Shown here piece by piece: positions 24,279 through 32,640 of a stretch of 55,916 nt of DNA. Numbering within the stretch: the first letter of the stretch is position 1; each line of letters begins with the position of its first letter. Below the pieces are notes generated by a model. The model made no database searches, was not told the origin of the DNA, and saw only the letters and a list, made by a program, of their open reading frames with translations. Source of the stretch: an uncultured Acinetobacter sp. (GTDB lineage Bacteria > Cyanobacteriota > Vampirovibrionia > Gastranaerophilales > Gastranaerophilaceae); NCBI GenBank assembly GCA_947306495.1, contig CAMZGT010000007.1, positions 1 to 55,916 on the forward strand, read 5' to 3'. Both the position numbers and the translations under genes were made by a program.

Positions 24279-24303
24279 GTAAATATATATTAAGTATTTG
24301 AAC
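24279..24303 (-). promoter_or_regulatory. Shared upstream element (weaker copy D)
   Basis: CAAATACTTAATATATAT on the minus strand resembles the AAATACTTTATATA block of elements A-C, before the HExxH gene at 24217. The upstream CAATTT block is not conserved. Confidence 0.35.
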
Positions 24304-24311
24304 TTATCATG

Positions 24312-24341
24312 TTTACAAAAATACAAGCCTAACATTATAAT
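24312..24341 (+). promoter_or_regulatory. Promoter of the small tandem genes
   Basis: TTTACA (24312-24317) and TATAAT (24336-24341) are separated by 18 bases, followed by AGGAGG before the ATG at 24369. It is divergent from element D. Confidence 0.6.
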
Positions 24342-24368
24342 GATTTTTAAGATAGGAGGTTATTAGAA

Positions 24369-24701
24369 ATGATCCCAAAAATTAGCAACGCTATGCCGAT
24401 TTTAACAAAAGTAACAAAAAATCCTAAAGCTGCTATTGCTGCGACAGTCGGAACACTAGCAGTATTATCAACTCATCAAGTATGGCCGCATCCTGAAAAA
24501 CCGAGCAGTCTTCCTCGTATAGAGGTAGAACCAACTGTTCCGGAAGTCAATGTAAGTTCGGATATTGATCCTTCTGAAATGACTCCATTTGGAGATATGG
24601 TAGCAAATGATAATATTGTAGATGTATTCGGTCATATTGCAGATAAGGCAAAAGATACCTTTGAACATGTAAGAGATTTTTTTGAAAGTCTTGGACATTA
24701 A
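24369..24701 (+). CDS. Small protein, tandem paralogue 1, 110 aa
   Basis: The N-terminus MIPKISNAMPILTK leads into a hydrophobic helix (NPKAAIAATVGTLAVLST) ending in QVWPH. A proline-rich acidic region follows, and a C-terminal amphipathic helix ends in VRDFFESLGH. AGGAGG precedes the start. The next gene encodes a clear paralogue with the same beginning and the same ten-residue end. Likely a membrane-associated peptide; the invariant tail may be a recognition tag. Function unknown. Confidence 0.65.
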   Translation: MIPKISNAMPILTKVTKNPKAAIAATVGTLAVLSTHQVWPHPEKPSSLPRIEVEPTVPEVNVSSDIDPSEMTPFGDMVANDNIVDVFGHIADKAKDTFEHVRDFFESLGH

Positions 24702-24732
24702 TCACAATCAACCAATGAAAGTAAGAGGCAAA

Positions 24733-25080
24733 ATGATTCCAAAAATTAATGGTGCTACACCGGTATTAACAAAGTTAGCAAAAAATCCTAAAGCCGCAGT
24801 TTTAGCGGCTACAACAGGCACATTAGCAGTATTGGCGACAGGACAGGCTTGGCCGCATTGCAATGGAATACTAGGACACGATATGCCAATTCCGTCAAAA
24901 ACACCGGAAGTTCCTGATATAAATTTAGAGGGTGCTCAAAACAATTTTGATATGCCTAGTGCAATGGATTTTATTAAACATCCGATTGATAGCACAACAG
25001 AAGTTATGGCGCACGCAGTGGATAAAACGCAAACAGCATTTGATAATGTAAGGGACTTTTTTGAAAGCTTAGGTCATTAA
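24733..25080 (+). CDS. Small protein, tandem paralogue 2, 115 aa
   Basis: The ATG at 24733 is chosen because MIPKING aligns with the start of the preceding gene; a longer frame begins at 24682 inside that gene. It shares NPKAAVLAATTGTLAVLAT, QAWPH and the exact VRDFFESLGH tail; the middle differs, with Asp/Pro-rich sequence. The gene follows 31 bases after its paralogue and ends just before a perfect hairpin terminator. Family not recognised. Confidence 0.65.
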   Translation: MIPKINGATPVLTKLAKNPKAAVLAATTGTLAVLATGQAWPHCNGILGHDMPIPSKTPEVPDINLEGAQNNFDMPSAMDFIKHPIDSTTEVMAHAVDKTQTAFDNVRDFFESLGH

Positions 25081-25104
25081 TAATAAATTTTTAAAAATAG
25101 TATT

Positions 25105-25145
25105 ATGAGATTTTAAAACTAAATAGTTTTAAAATCTCATTTTAT
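25105..25145 (+). terminator. Terminator of the tandem paralogues
   Basis: A perfect 16-bp stem (ATGAGATTTTAAAACT and its complement) with a 4-base loop AAAT is followed by TTTATAT. Confidence 0.8.
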
Positions 25146-25630
25146 ATATGCAATTTAAATTTTCTGTAAAAATAAATATTGAAGTTATAGTCATCTGTTA
25201 CCTCGTGTTTTTATATATACCAGCTCCTATTTGTAGAGATATGATGAAAAATAATAGCAAAATAGGTTCTTAAAGTTTGATATATGTATTTTATAAGAAT
25301 ATATAAGACAGTTGGGTAATATTATTTTTTTAAATTTTGATAGAATGTATAATGGAAAAATCTGACTAAATATAGGGAAAATAAGCTCTATTATATACAA
25401 ACAGAATTTCTGTCAATATTGCTTAACATTTCTTTGTATAAAATCGGACAATTTTAAAATTGCCCTTAATTACAATAACAACAATAGTTTTCGTGATTTC
25501 GCATAAAAAAATAATAAATTCAAAACCCCTGTTATTACAGTATTGTAGAAATATAAATTGTACAAAAATCGTACTTTACAATGTTAAGCAGTATTCCAAT
25601 CATAGAATGCCGGAGATAAAATAGATATTT
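25146..25630. other. Gene-free stretch before the second transposase
   Basis: No open frame of note. AT-rich throughout. The part nearest the transposase contains the near-palindromic TGTACAAAAATCGTAC (25559-25574) and may hold the left transposon end, but I cannot define the end or any target duplication. Confidence 0.3.
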
Positions 25631-27817
25631 ATGAAAGCAGTAAAAGATAAAACAAACTTGTGGGTGGATATAGAAAAGGCAGCTGAGGTACTAGGTTTAA
25701 GTGAGCAAACCATTAAAAAACAATGCAGAAAAGGTGAATACGTTTTTAAAATAGTAAAAAAGGGGAAACGTGCAAACTATTTCATTATGTTTAAATCAAT
25801 GCCGCAATTCGCTCAGGATAAATATCTTGGAGATACATTATTGGATATTAAGTATTCAGAAGTTCCATCTTGGGCAAAGCAGCAAGCAGAAAAATATGTT
25901 CGGATTCTGGATGCTTCCGCAGGGCTTAAAGGCAAAGCTCTGGAAGAATTTGTCGAAAATTGGAATAATGACGAGAACGAAGAATACACGACATCGTATC
26001 CTTCATTAATAAAAATGCGCAGAAGATATTTCAGATATGGTGTTGCAGGATTATTATCAAAGCACGGTCAGCATTTGATAGGCTCCTCCGTTCCTGATAA
26101 ATATTTTGAGTATTTTAAAAATCTGTATTTAGTGGAAGGTGCACCGTCTCTCAGAACCTGTTGGGATTTAACTTTAGGTTATGCCCTAAGAGAAGATGAT
26201 GTTGACAGAGACAAGTTCCCAAGTTTTATGGCTTTTAAACGAAGGCTGGATAAGGATATTCCGAAACAAAGTATTTATCTTGCAAGATATGGTCAATCCG
26301 CTTGGAACAGAAAATACGGAAATTATATTGAAAGAGATTATTCAAATATAACCTGCAATCAGGTTTGTGTGTCTGATCACGCACAAATAGATGTTGCTTG
26401 TTATGACTCCAATAATAAACCGATTTTTCCGTGGGTTACTGTTTGGCGGGATTATAAATCAGGGAAATGGCTCGGTTGGATTTTACAAACAGGAAACCCA
26501 AACTCAGATTTAATTTTTCAATCTTTTTATGATGCAGCTCAAGAATATGGTTTACCCAAAGATGTAATTATTGATAACGGTAAAGATTATCGTTCAAAAG
26601 ATTTTGCAGGAGGAAGAAAGAGTTTTAAAGTAATATCAAATGAAAATAAAACATCGGCGATGTTAAAAGAACTGAATATTAATGTTCATTTCGCACTTCC
26701 TTATAACGCACAAACAAAACCTGTCGAAAGAGATTTTCTAAAAATCAAAGAATTGTTATCCAAACATTGTGTCGGATATCGTGGCGGAAATGTTGTTGAA
26801 AGACCTAAAAAACTGGCAAAAGAAATCAAAGACGGCAAGATTATGAAGTTTGAAGATTTTAAGAAAATTTTTTATGATTTTATTGTTAATATTTTGAATA
26901 AAAAACCATCGCAGGGTAAAAATCTTCAGGGCAAGTGTCCGGACGAATTATTTTATGAAGAATTTAAGGAAAAAATTGTAGCTTCTAAAGATGCATTAAA
27001 ACTGTTTTGTATGCGAACTTCAAAGGATTATACAGTTCGCAGAAACGGTATTAAAGACAGTGCTCTCGGTATTACATACTGGAATGATTGGATGATTAAT
27101 GAAACAGGCTTGCGGGTTTATTTAAGAAGAGATATTAAAAATTATAAAGAAGCTTGGGCATTCAGATCCGACAATGATGAATTTGTCGGAATAGTTACCG
27201 TTTCCGATTCTATCGCAGCATTGCATGCTGATAAAATTTCAAAAGATGAATTTAAAGAAGCTATGGCAAGAAAAAGACGCAACTTAAAAACTGCTATGGC
27301 ATATATTAAACAAACAGAATCAATATCATTTTCCGAGAAATATGAAAATTACCAAGCTGTATATAAAAGTTTGGAAAGAGATTACAAAAAAGAAGTTAAA
27401 GTTTCAAAAATTGCAGATACAAATATAGATAAAGCTATAAAAAAGAAAAAAGAAATGGACGAATACAAGAACATGGATATGTCAGCATTCTTAAGATTGG
27501 AAGAAGCTGCAGAAAGGTATAGAAAGCCAAAACGTAAAATATATTTATGGGAAACTGACAAAAAGTTGGATGAAGAACGAATGAGGGAAGAAGCTGCAAA
27601 TATGCAGACACAAGAAGATGACGAACCATTTTATTTTTACGAAACGGATAGAAGATTAGCGGAAGAAGAACGGAAATATAGAGAAGAACAAGCAAAAGCA
27701 GATAAAAAAGAAAAAACTTCCACTAAAATAATAAATAACATGATAGATAAAGAATTTGATTATTTGTATGAAACAGACAGAATTCTTGCAGAAGAAGCAA
27801 ACGTCAGTATAGGATAA
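25631..27817 (+). CDS. Mu-type DDE transposase with C-terminal ETDR repeats, 728 aa
   Basis: An N-terminal helix-turn-helix (VDIEKAAEVLGLSEQTIKKQ) is followed by the integrase-fold catalytic core. Likely catalytic residues are Asp249 (VSDHAQ), Asp315 (IIDNGKD) and Glu366 (KPVERDF). The last 90 residues contain three copies of a short motif, YLWETDKKLDEE, YFYETDRRLAEE and YLYETDRILAEE, at about residues 638, 668 and 711. This end probably contacts a partner such as a MuB-type ATPase, but no such gene follows. The gene is intact, unlike the transposon at 10.6-14.3 kb. Confidence 0.85.
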   Translation: MKAVKDKTNLWVDIEKAAEVLGLSEQTIKKQCRKGEYVFKIVKKGKRANYFIMFKSMPQFAQDKYLGDTLLDIKYSEVPSWAKQQAEKYVRILDASAGLKGKALEEFVENWNNDENEEYTTSYPSLIKMRRRYFRYGVAGLLSKHGQHLIGSSVPDKYFEYFKNLYLVEGAPSLRTCWDLTLGYALREDDVDRDKFPSFMAFKRRLDKDIPKQSIYLARYGQSAWNRKYGNYIERDYSNITCNQVCVSDHAQIDVACYDSNNKPIFPWVTVWRDYKSGKWLGWILQTGNPNSDLIFQSFYDAAQEYGLPKDVIIDNGKDYRSKDFAGGRKSFKVISNENKTSAMLKELNINVHFALPYNAQTKPVERDFLKIKELLSKHCVGYRGGNVVERPKKLAKEIKDGKIMKFEDFKKIFYDFIVNILNKKPSQGKNLQGKCPDELFYEEFKEKIVASKDALKLFCMRTSKDYTVRRNGIKDSALGITYWNDWMINETGLRVYLRRDIKNYKEAWAFRSDNDEFVGIVTVSDSIAALHADKISKDEFKEAMARKRRNLKTAMAYIKQTESISFSEKYENYQAVYKSLERDYKKEVKVSKIADTNIDKAIKKKKEMDEYKNMDMSAFLRLEEAAERYRKPKRKIYLWETDKKLDEERMREEAANMQTQEDDEPFYFYETDRRLAEEERKYREEQAKADKKEKTSTKIINNMIDKEFDYLYETDRILAEEANVSIG

Positions 27818-27854
27818 TTATGAAAAAAATAAATATTACGATATAGCAGAAAAA

Positions 27855-28256
27855 ATGTATGTTGAGCAATTTATAACAGAAGCAGAAATTGCCAAGAGAA
27901 TTGGAGTCTCAGATAGAACCATAAGGAGATGGAAAGCCATTGGCGACTGGGGTATAAAACGTGACGGATTTTATAAAGAAAATACCATTTCAAGAGAGAC
28001 GATTTATGCACTTGTCAGAAAAATGATTGATGACTTTCATACAGATTTAGATAATAATTATAATATTGATACGTTAAGATTAAACATCTTTATAAATTTA
28101 ACAGAGGAGATTATTAAACAAAGAAAATTAAGCTATAAGGTTAATGAGCTTTTGAATATTGCAAGAAAAACGTTTAATATAGATGATGAAATCAAAAAAG
28201 ACGAACAAAGTATAATACGAGAAATAATACGAGATATGTTTCGTGAAGATTTTTAA
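27855..28256 (+). CDS. Helix-turn-helix protein, 133 aa
   Basis: Residues about 8-30 (EAEIAKRIGVSDRTIRRWKAIG) form a clear helix-turn-helix of the terminase-small-subunit or MerR-like sort. The rest is helical and charged. It follows the transposase by 37 bases on the same strand and probably belongs to the same mobile element, perhaps as a regulator. No strong ribosome site is visible before the ATG. Confidence 0.7.
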   Translation: MYVEQFITEAEIAKRIGVSDRTIRRWKAIGDWGIKRDGFYKENTISRETIYALVRKMIDDFHTDLDNNYNIDTLRLNIFINLTEEIIKQRKLSYKVNELLNIARKTFNIDDEIKKDEQSIIREIIRDMFREDF

Positions 28257-28285
28257 ATGCCGTTCAATAGGTATTTAATAGCTAC

Positions 28286-28519
28286 TTAATCGGTATTCAA
28301 GTTTTCAACATTTTGTTCATTATCTATAAAAAATGCGTTCAACAAATCTGCCTCCCGATGTAAATATTTAACAATTGGTGCAAGATTATAACATTCTTCT
28401 TTATCCGGCTGCGTTTCACAAAAATAATCTATAACAACTGCAATATTATAAACCTCTTCCGCCAATTTACTTAATTGCTTAAATTCTTTTGGTGTAATAT
28501 TTAATCCATATTTTTCCAT
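28286..28519 (-). CDS. Small helical hypothetical protein, 77 aa
   Basis: The ATG at 28519 follows TTAGGAGG closely; the longer frame to 28591 has no such site. The protein (MEKYGLNITPKEFKQLSKL...) is predicted all-helical with an acidic C-terminus. It has no recognised family. It lies tail to tail with the HTH gene of the transposon and may be its cargo. Confidence 0.5.
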   Translation of the reverse strand: MEKYGLNITPKEFKQLSKLAEEVYNIAVVIDYFCETQPDKEECYNLAPIVKYLHREADLLNAFFIDNEQNVENLNTD

Positions 28520-28607
28520 AAAACCTCCTAACGCACACACAACATTAGCGTAAAGGTGGAGAAAAAACATAAAAGTTTTACACAAAGACACATTTTGATA
28601 ATTGTAG

Positions 28608-28649
28608 AATAATCATTTACCGTGTTACAAATAATCATTTAGAGTGTTA
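28608..28649. repeat. Two direct 20-base repeats near a possible transposon end
   Basis: AATAATCATTTA followed by CCGTGTTA, then, 22 bases later, the same 12 bases followed by GAGTGTTA. Paired direct sites of this spacing are typical transposase-binding sites at Mu-type ends. The second copy overlaps the stop of the adjoining EF-hand gene. No inverted counterpart was found by eye upstream of the transposase. Confidence 0.45.
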
Positions 28650-29350
28650 GTTTACAACTTCATTTTTATCAGTTGAAACCCACGCACTGCCATCTACAGA
28701 AGCATAGAAGTTATATATCCCCGGAGGAACTGCTCCATCTTTCTTCGTTGAAAATTTTGCTTCACTAACTTTAATTTTCACTCCTCTATATGTATATGAT
28801 TTTGGCTTATTTGCTTCTTTTTTTTCAAAACCTTTATTTATTGGTTCAACAATTTTATTAACTATTTCTTGAACTTCTCTATCAACTTCCTTAGGATTTG
28901 TATTTGTACATTCATGCCAATCATTTCCAATTCTATAATAATATTTCCCATCGCTATTTTTTGCATAATTAATTCTTATTTGAGTACCATCATATGTTTC
29001 CGCATGACACACTCCTTCGCTACCGTCATATATAAAATTAAAATTTATATTTTTAGATGAATTAACATCAGAATTACTGTTAATACCAAAGTTTGGTCTT
29101 TCTCCACGTTCTAATACTTGCTTTTTTTGTATTATATCATTCAGTAATTCATCAATGTCCTCTTTGTAATTAGGATTATCATATACTAATTGAAAATAAG
29201 ATTCTGAAACATCTCCTGTTGTTTCTTGTATGCCAAATGCTTGTAATAATCGTATTTGAGAACTATTTGCTTGTTTGTAATCAGCTGCGTTGACTTTACC
29301 ATCACCATTAGTATCTATTAATGTGAAAAATTTATCGGTAAATTATTCAT
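28647..29350 (-). pseudogene. EF-hand protein with N-terminal frameshift, about 234 codons
   Basis: From ATG 29350 (preceded by AGGAG), the frame reads MNNLPINF and stops two codons later. The -1 frame is open for the rest: FFTLIDTNGDGKVNAADYKQ contains a good EF-hand loop (DTNGDGKVNAAD), followed by a region of about 190 residues without known domains to the stop at 28647. The switch falls at A-AAT-TTT (29327-29333), which fits the XXXYYYZ slippery pattern. Either a frameshift mutation or a programmed -1 shift fits. The N-terminus matches the regional INF motif. Confidence 0.6.
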
Positions 29351-29599
29351 ATTAGAACTCCTATTTTTTCATGCATATAAGCATAATATCGGCAAATTTT
29401 TAAAAAAATTTAGGGCAAAAAGATAAATTTTCTCTATTCTATTCTATATAGTATTATGACTGAGCTTTAGCCAATTGTAAAGATTTTCCATAAAGCTTAA
29501 CAATATTAAGTTTTGTTAATAAGATCGAATTCTAATTTTATTTTTTTTATTTTGAAAATTTAATAAAATATGTCATAACAAGAATAAATGAAAAGTATT

Positions 29600-29787
29600 A
29601 TGAATATTGATATTGTCATACATAAAGAAGAAAACGAATATTTGCAGAAGTTCCTGCTTTGAAAGGTTGTTTCAGTCAAGGTGAAACAATGGAGGAAATT
29701 ACGGAAAACATTAAAGAAGCTATTAATGCTTGGTTTTCTGTAGATATTCCAGAAAGTGACGGAGAAGTTATATATTTGGCATTATAA
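29600..29787 (+). pseudogene. Decayed HicB-type antitoxin gene
   Basis: Starts MNIDIVIHKEENEY and then, after a frameshift, AEVPALKGCFSQGETMEEITENIKEAI and a short end at TAA 29785. This is the order of a short HicB partial-RNase-H domain. The frames do not join, so the gene is broken. Confidence 0.6.
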
Positions 29788-29970
29788 AGAACATTACAGG
29801 AAAGAAACTTGTAAGCTTTTGGAGGAAAATTGTTGGACTTTTGTTCACATTAGTGGCTCTCATCACGTTTATACAAAAGAAGGTGAAGAAGCACGTATTG
29901 TTGTACCTTTATAGAAATAAAGAAATTAAAATAGGGTTACTTAAAGCTATCTTAAAGACCGCAGGTTTAT
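29784..29970 (+). pseudogene. Decayed HicA-type toxin gene
   Basis: Pieces in two frames give KNITGKKLV, KLLEENCWTFVHISGSHHVYTKEGEEARIVVPL and NKEIKIGLLKAILKTAGL, together a recognisable HicA with the catalytic GSHH. There is no ATG at the expected start, and at least two frameshifts split it. With the upstream hicB remnant it forms a dead type II toxin-antitoxin locus at the border of the accessory region. Confidence 0.65.
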
Positions 29971-30007
29971 TATCGTTATTTTTTACAATTTATATTAGTA
30001 TCTGGTT

Positions 30008-30051
30008 CTCAAATTCTCTGTTAAAAATCCTCAAACCGAATGTTATTTTAC
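30008..30051. repeat. Head of the dispersed repeat, copy 4
   Basis: CTCAAATTCTCTGTT and CTCAAACCGAATGTTATTTT match the heads of copies 1 and 2 (for example 4289-4325 and 6344). The GCGGTCGG core and arms are absent. It lies at the junction with the core region. Confidence 0.5.
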
Positions 30052-30072
30052 ATATTTTACACAAAAGTATAA

Positions 30073-30115
30073 TAAAAAAAGCGTTCAAACCGAAAATTTC
30101 AAGATTGAACGCCTT
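30073..30115 (-). terminator. Rho-independent terminator of tuf
   Basis: On the minus strand GCGTTCAA pairs with TTGAACGC around a 16-base loop and is followed by a run of T, 40 bases past the tuf stop. Confidence 0.8.
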
Positions 30116-30154
30116 TTATATTTTGCTTAAGTGCAATTGCACTTATCTTAATTA

Positions 30155-31363
30155 CTAAGCAGTAATTTTGTCAACAACACCGGCACCAACAGTTCTACCA
30201 CCTTCACGAATAGCGAATCTCATACCTTCTTCGATAGCTACAGGAGCGATAAGTTCAACTTCCATAACTACGTTATCACCAGGCATTACCATTTCGCCGT
30301 CGAATTTGATTGAACCTGTAACGTCAGTTGTTCTGATATAGAATTGTGGTCTGTAACCAGGGAAGAATGGAGTGTGACGTCCGCCTTCTTCTTTTGTCAA
30401 AACGTAAACGTTAGCAGTAAATTTAGTGTGTGGGTGAATTGAACCAGGTTTTGCTAAAACTTGACCACGTTGGATTTCAGTCTTATCAATACCTCTTAAC
30501 AAAGCACCTATGTTGTCACCTGCTTGACCTTGGTCAAGAGATTTTCTGAACATTTCAACACCTGTTACTGTAGTTTTCTTAGTTTCGCCTAAACCAACTA
30601 ATTCAACTTCGTCACCAACTTTAACAATACCACGTTCTACTCTACCAGTAGCAACTGTACCACGACCTGTAATAGAGAATACGTCTTCAACAGGCATCAA
30701 GAATGGTTTGTCTAAGTCACGTTCAGGAGTTGGAATGTATGAGTCAATAGCATCCATCAATTCCCAAATTTTATCAACCCATTTATCAGCACCTCTTGCA
30801 ATTGTTGGGTTAGCTTGAACTGCTTCCAATGCTTTAAGAGCTGAACCATGAATAAACGGAATGTTGTCACCGTCGAATTCATAAGATGAAAGAAGTTCTC
30901 TAACTTCCATTTCAACTAATTCCAATAATTCAGGGTCATCAACCATATCACATTTGTTCAGGAATACAACTAATTTAGGAACACCAACCTGTCTAGCAAG
31001 CAAGATGTGTTCACGAGTTTGAGGCATTGCACCGTCTGTAGCTGCAACAACAAGGATTGCACCATCCATTTGAGCAGCACCTGTAATCATGTTCTTAACA
31101 TAGTCTGCGTGGCCTGGGCAGTCTACGTGAGCATAGTGTCTTGCGTCAGTTTCGTATTCAATGTGAGCTGTAGAGATGGTTATACCTCTTGCTCTTTCTT
31201 CCGGAGCAGCGTCGATTTCATCGAATTTTTTTGCGTCTGCTTTACCAGCTGCAGCTAATACGCCTGAAATAGCAGCTGTTAATGTTGTTTTACCGTGGTC
31301 AACGTGGCCAATTGTACCTACGTTAACGTGTGGTTTCGTACGTTCATACTTTTCACGTGCCAT
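30155..31363 (-). CDS. tuf: Translation elongation factor Tu, 402 aa
   Basis: Complete EF-Tu: the GTPase domain shows GHVDHGKT (P-loop), RGITIS (switch I), DCPGHADY (switch II) and NKCD; domains II and III follow, including [12 protein letters not shown] and the C-terminal [11 protein letters not shown]. It delivers aminoacyl-tRNA to the ribosome. AAGGAG lies 9 bases before the ATG. Here it stands alone, with its own terminator, not next to fusA or ribosomal genes as in many bacteria. It marks the beginning of the conserved core after the accessory region. Confidence 0.98.
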   Translation of the reverse strand: MAREKYERTKPHVNVGTIGHVDHGKTTLTAAISGVLAAAGKADAKKFDEIDAAPEERARGITISTAHIEYETDARHYAHVDCPGHADYVKNMITGAAQMDGAILVVAATDGAMPQTREHILLARQVGVPKLVVFLNKCDMVDDPELLELVEMEVRELLSSYEFDGDNIPFIHGSALKALEAVQANPTIARGADKWVDKIWELMDAIDSYIPTPERDLDKPFLMPVEDVFSITGRGTVATGRVERGIVKVGDEVELVGLGETKKTTVTGVEMFRKSLDQGQAGDNIGALLRGIDKTEIQRGQVLAKPGSIHPHTKFTANVYVLTKEEGGRHTPFFPGYRPQFYIRTTDVTGSIKFDGEMVMPGDNVVMEVELIAPVAIEEGMRFAIREGGRTVGAGVVDKITA

Positions 31364-31514
31364 GAGATTAATCTCCTTCTTTGATTAAATATACTACGTT
31401 AACTTATACCTTACTAAGTTATAATACAATTTTACATTGTAAAGATATGTTGTCAATCTCTACTTCAAAGAGTTTGTATACTTAAGCATGGAAATATAGA
31501 TTTTAACGTAAAAT

Positions 31515-31543
31515 TTGTATTAGATTTTAATTTAAACTATAAT
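31515..31543 (+). promoter_or_regulatory. Promoter of smpB giving a leaderless start
   Basis: TTGTAT (31515-31520), 17 bases, TATAAT (31538-31543), then only 7 bases to the smpB ATG at 31551. Transcription would begin at or next to the start codon, and no Shine-Dalgarno sequence is present. Confidence 0.6.
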
Positions 31544-31550
31544 TAATTTT

Positions 31551-31997
31551 ATGGATAAGAAAATCATTTCAACAAACAGAAAAGCCTTTCATGACTATAT
31601 AATTCTTGACAAGTATACAGCCGGAATAGTACTTATGGGAACCGAAATTAAATCAATAAGACTGGGAACGGTTAACTTGAAAGATTCTTTTGCAAAGATT
31701 GAAGATAATGAAGTTTTTCTTTACGGAATGCATATTTCGCCATATACACACGGAAATCGTTACAATCATAAACCTGACAGAGTTCGAAAATTATTACTGA
31801 ACAAGCGTGAAATATTGAAGATACAGGATAAAGTAAAAAAAGACAGTGTAACAATTGTGCCTTTAGAATTGTTTTTATCAAAAGGTTTTGCTAAACTGGA
31901 AATAGGTTTGGCAAAAGGTAAAAAAATATATGATAAGCGTGAAGCTATTACTAAAAAAACTCAGGAACGAGATATGGCAAGACTTATGAAAAGGTGA
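31551..31997 (+). CDS. smpB: SsrA-binding protein SmpB, 148 aa
   Basis: A full-length SmpB: FHDYIILDKYTAGIVLMGTEIKSIR at the front, the beta-barrel core with GMHISPYTHGNRYNH, and the basic C-terminal tail KKIYDKREAITKKTQERD. It binds tmRNA and brings it to stalled ribosomes. It heads a plus-strand gene string through 34143. The start lacks a ribosome site and is probably leaderless. Confidence 0.96.
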   Translation: MDKKIISTNRKAFHDYIILDKYTAGIVLMGTEIKSIRLGTVNLKDSFAKIEDNEVFLYGMHISPYTHGNRYNHKPDRVRKLLLNKREILKIQDKVKKDSVTIVPLELFLSKGFAKLEIGLAKGKKIYDKREAITKKTQERDMARLMKR

Positions 31998-32007
31998 GGA
32001 GCAGGAT

Positions 32008-32637
32008 ATGTTTAACAGAGAAATGATTTTAAAAAGTTTAAATTCTGAAAATTATTATATTGACAAACACTCACTTGATTTATTTTTGGAAGATTGGAGA
32101 ATTGAGTCTATATATGAGGATGAAAGTGGCTTAGAATTTTATGACGATTTAGCTCTGGAAAAAATCAAAAAAGGAATTTCTCTGAAAGCGCAAGGGTACA
32201 GTGACGAACAAATCGTAACAAAACTATCCAGAATAGAAGCAAAAGTTGAAAAAACAGAATCAAAACTCGCTCAACCTATAGTTTTGAGCCAACAAACAGA
32301 ACAAGAAACTGACGAAGAACAACAAAATTCTACAGAAATAACACTACAAAAAGATACTGCTCCTGAATCAGGTTCTTCAAAAAGTTTTACTTTGGATGTA
32401 ACAAGTCAAACGCTCCAAATGCTTGCAGAAGCTGTTGCAAAAAAAATCAGTGACGATATTACAAATTCAGATATGGCTTCAAAGCTTATAGAAGCAGGCG
32501 GTTATAAAAGAGATAACGAAATCTTAGCAAAACAAGTGCAAGAACTGTTGGAGCATAATAAAGAACTCTCTCAAAGAATCGAGCAATTGGAAAGCAAAGC
32601 TTCCAAAAACTTCTGGGGAAGGTTTTGGTCAAAGTAG
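32008..32637 (+). CDS. Hypothetical protein with MerR-like N-terminus and coiled coil, 209 aa
   Basis: The first 75 residues (YYIDKHSLDLFLEDWRIESIYEDESG...IKKGISLKAQGYSDEQI) look like a MerR-type helix-turn-helix fold. A low-complexity Gln/Glu/Thr-rich linker (about 90-130) follows, then a helical region and a terminal coiled coil ending NFWGRFWSK. It follows smpB by 10 bases. I do not know its function; regulatory DNA binding is a guess from the fold impression. Confidence 0.6.
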   Translation: MFNREMILKSLNSENYYIDKHSLDLFLEDWRIESIYEDESGLEFYDDLALEKIKKGISLKAQGYSDEQIVTKLSRIEAKVEKTESKLAQPIVLSQQTEQETDEEQQNSTEITLQKDTAPESGSSKSFTLDVTSQTLQMLAEAVAKKISDDITNSDMASKLIEAGGYKRDNEILAKQVQELLEHNKELSQRIEQLESKASKNFWGRFWSK

Positions 32638-32640
32638 TAG

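Noticed and set aside
1-30100. Site-specific integrase for the repeat-bounded segments
   Set aside because: No tyrosine or serine recombinase signature was found; only DDE transposases are present, so any integrase must lie elsewhere.
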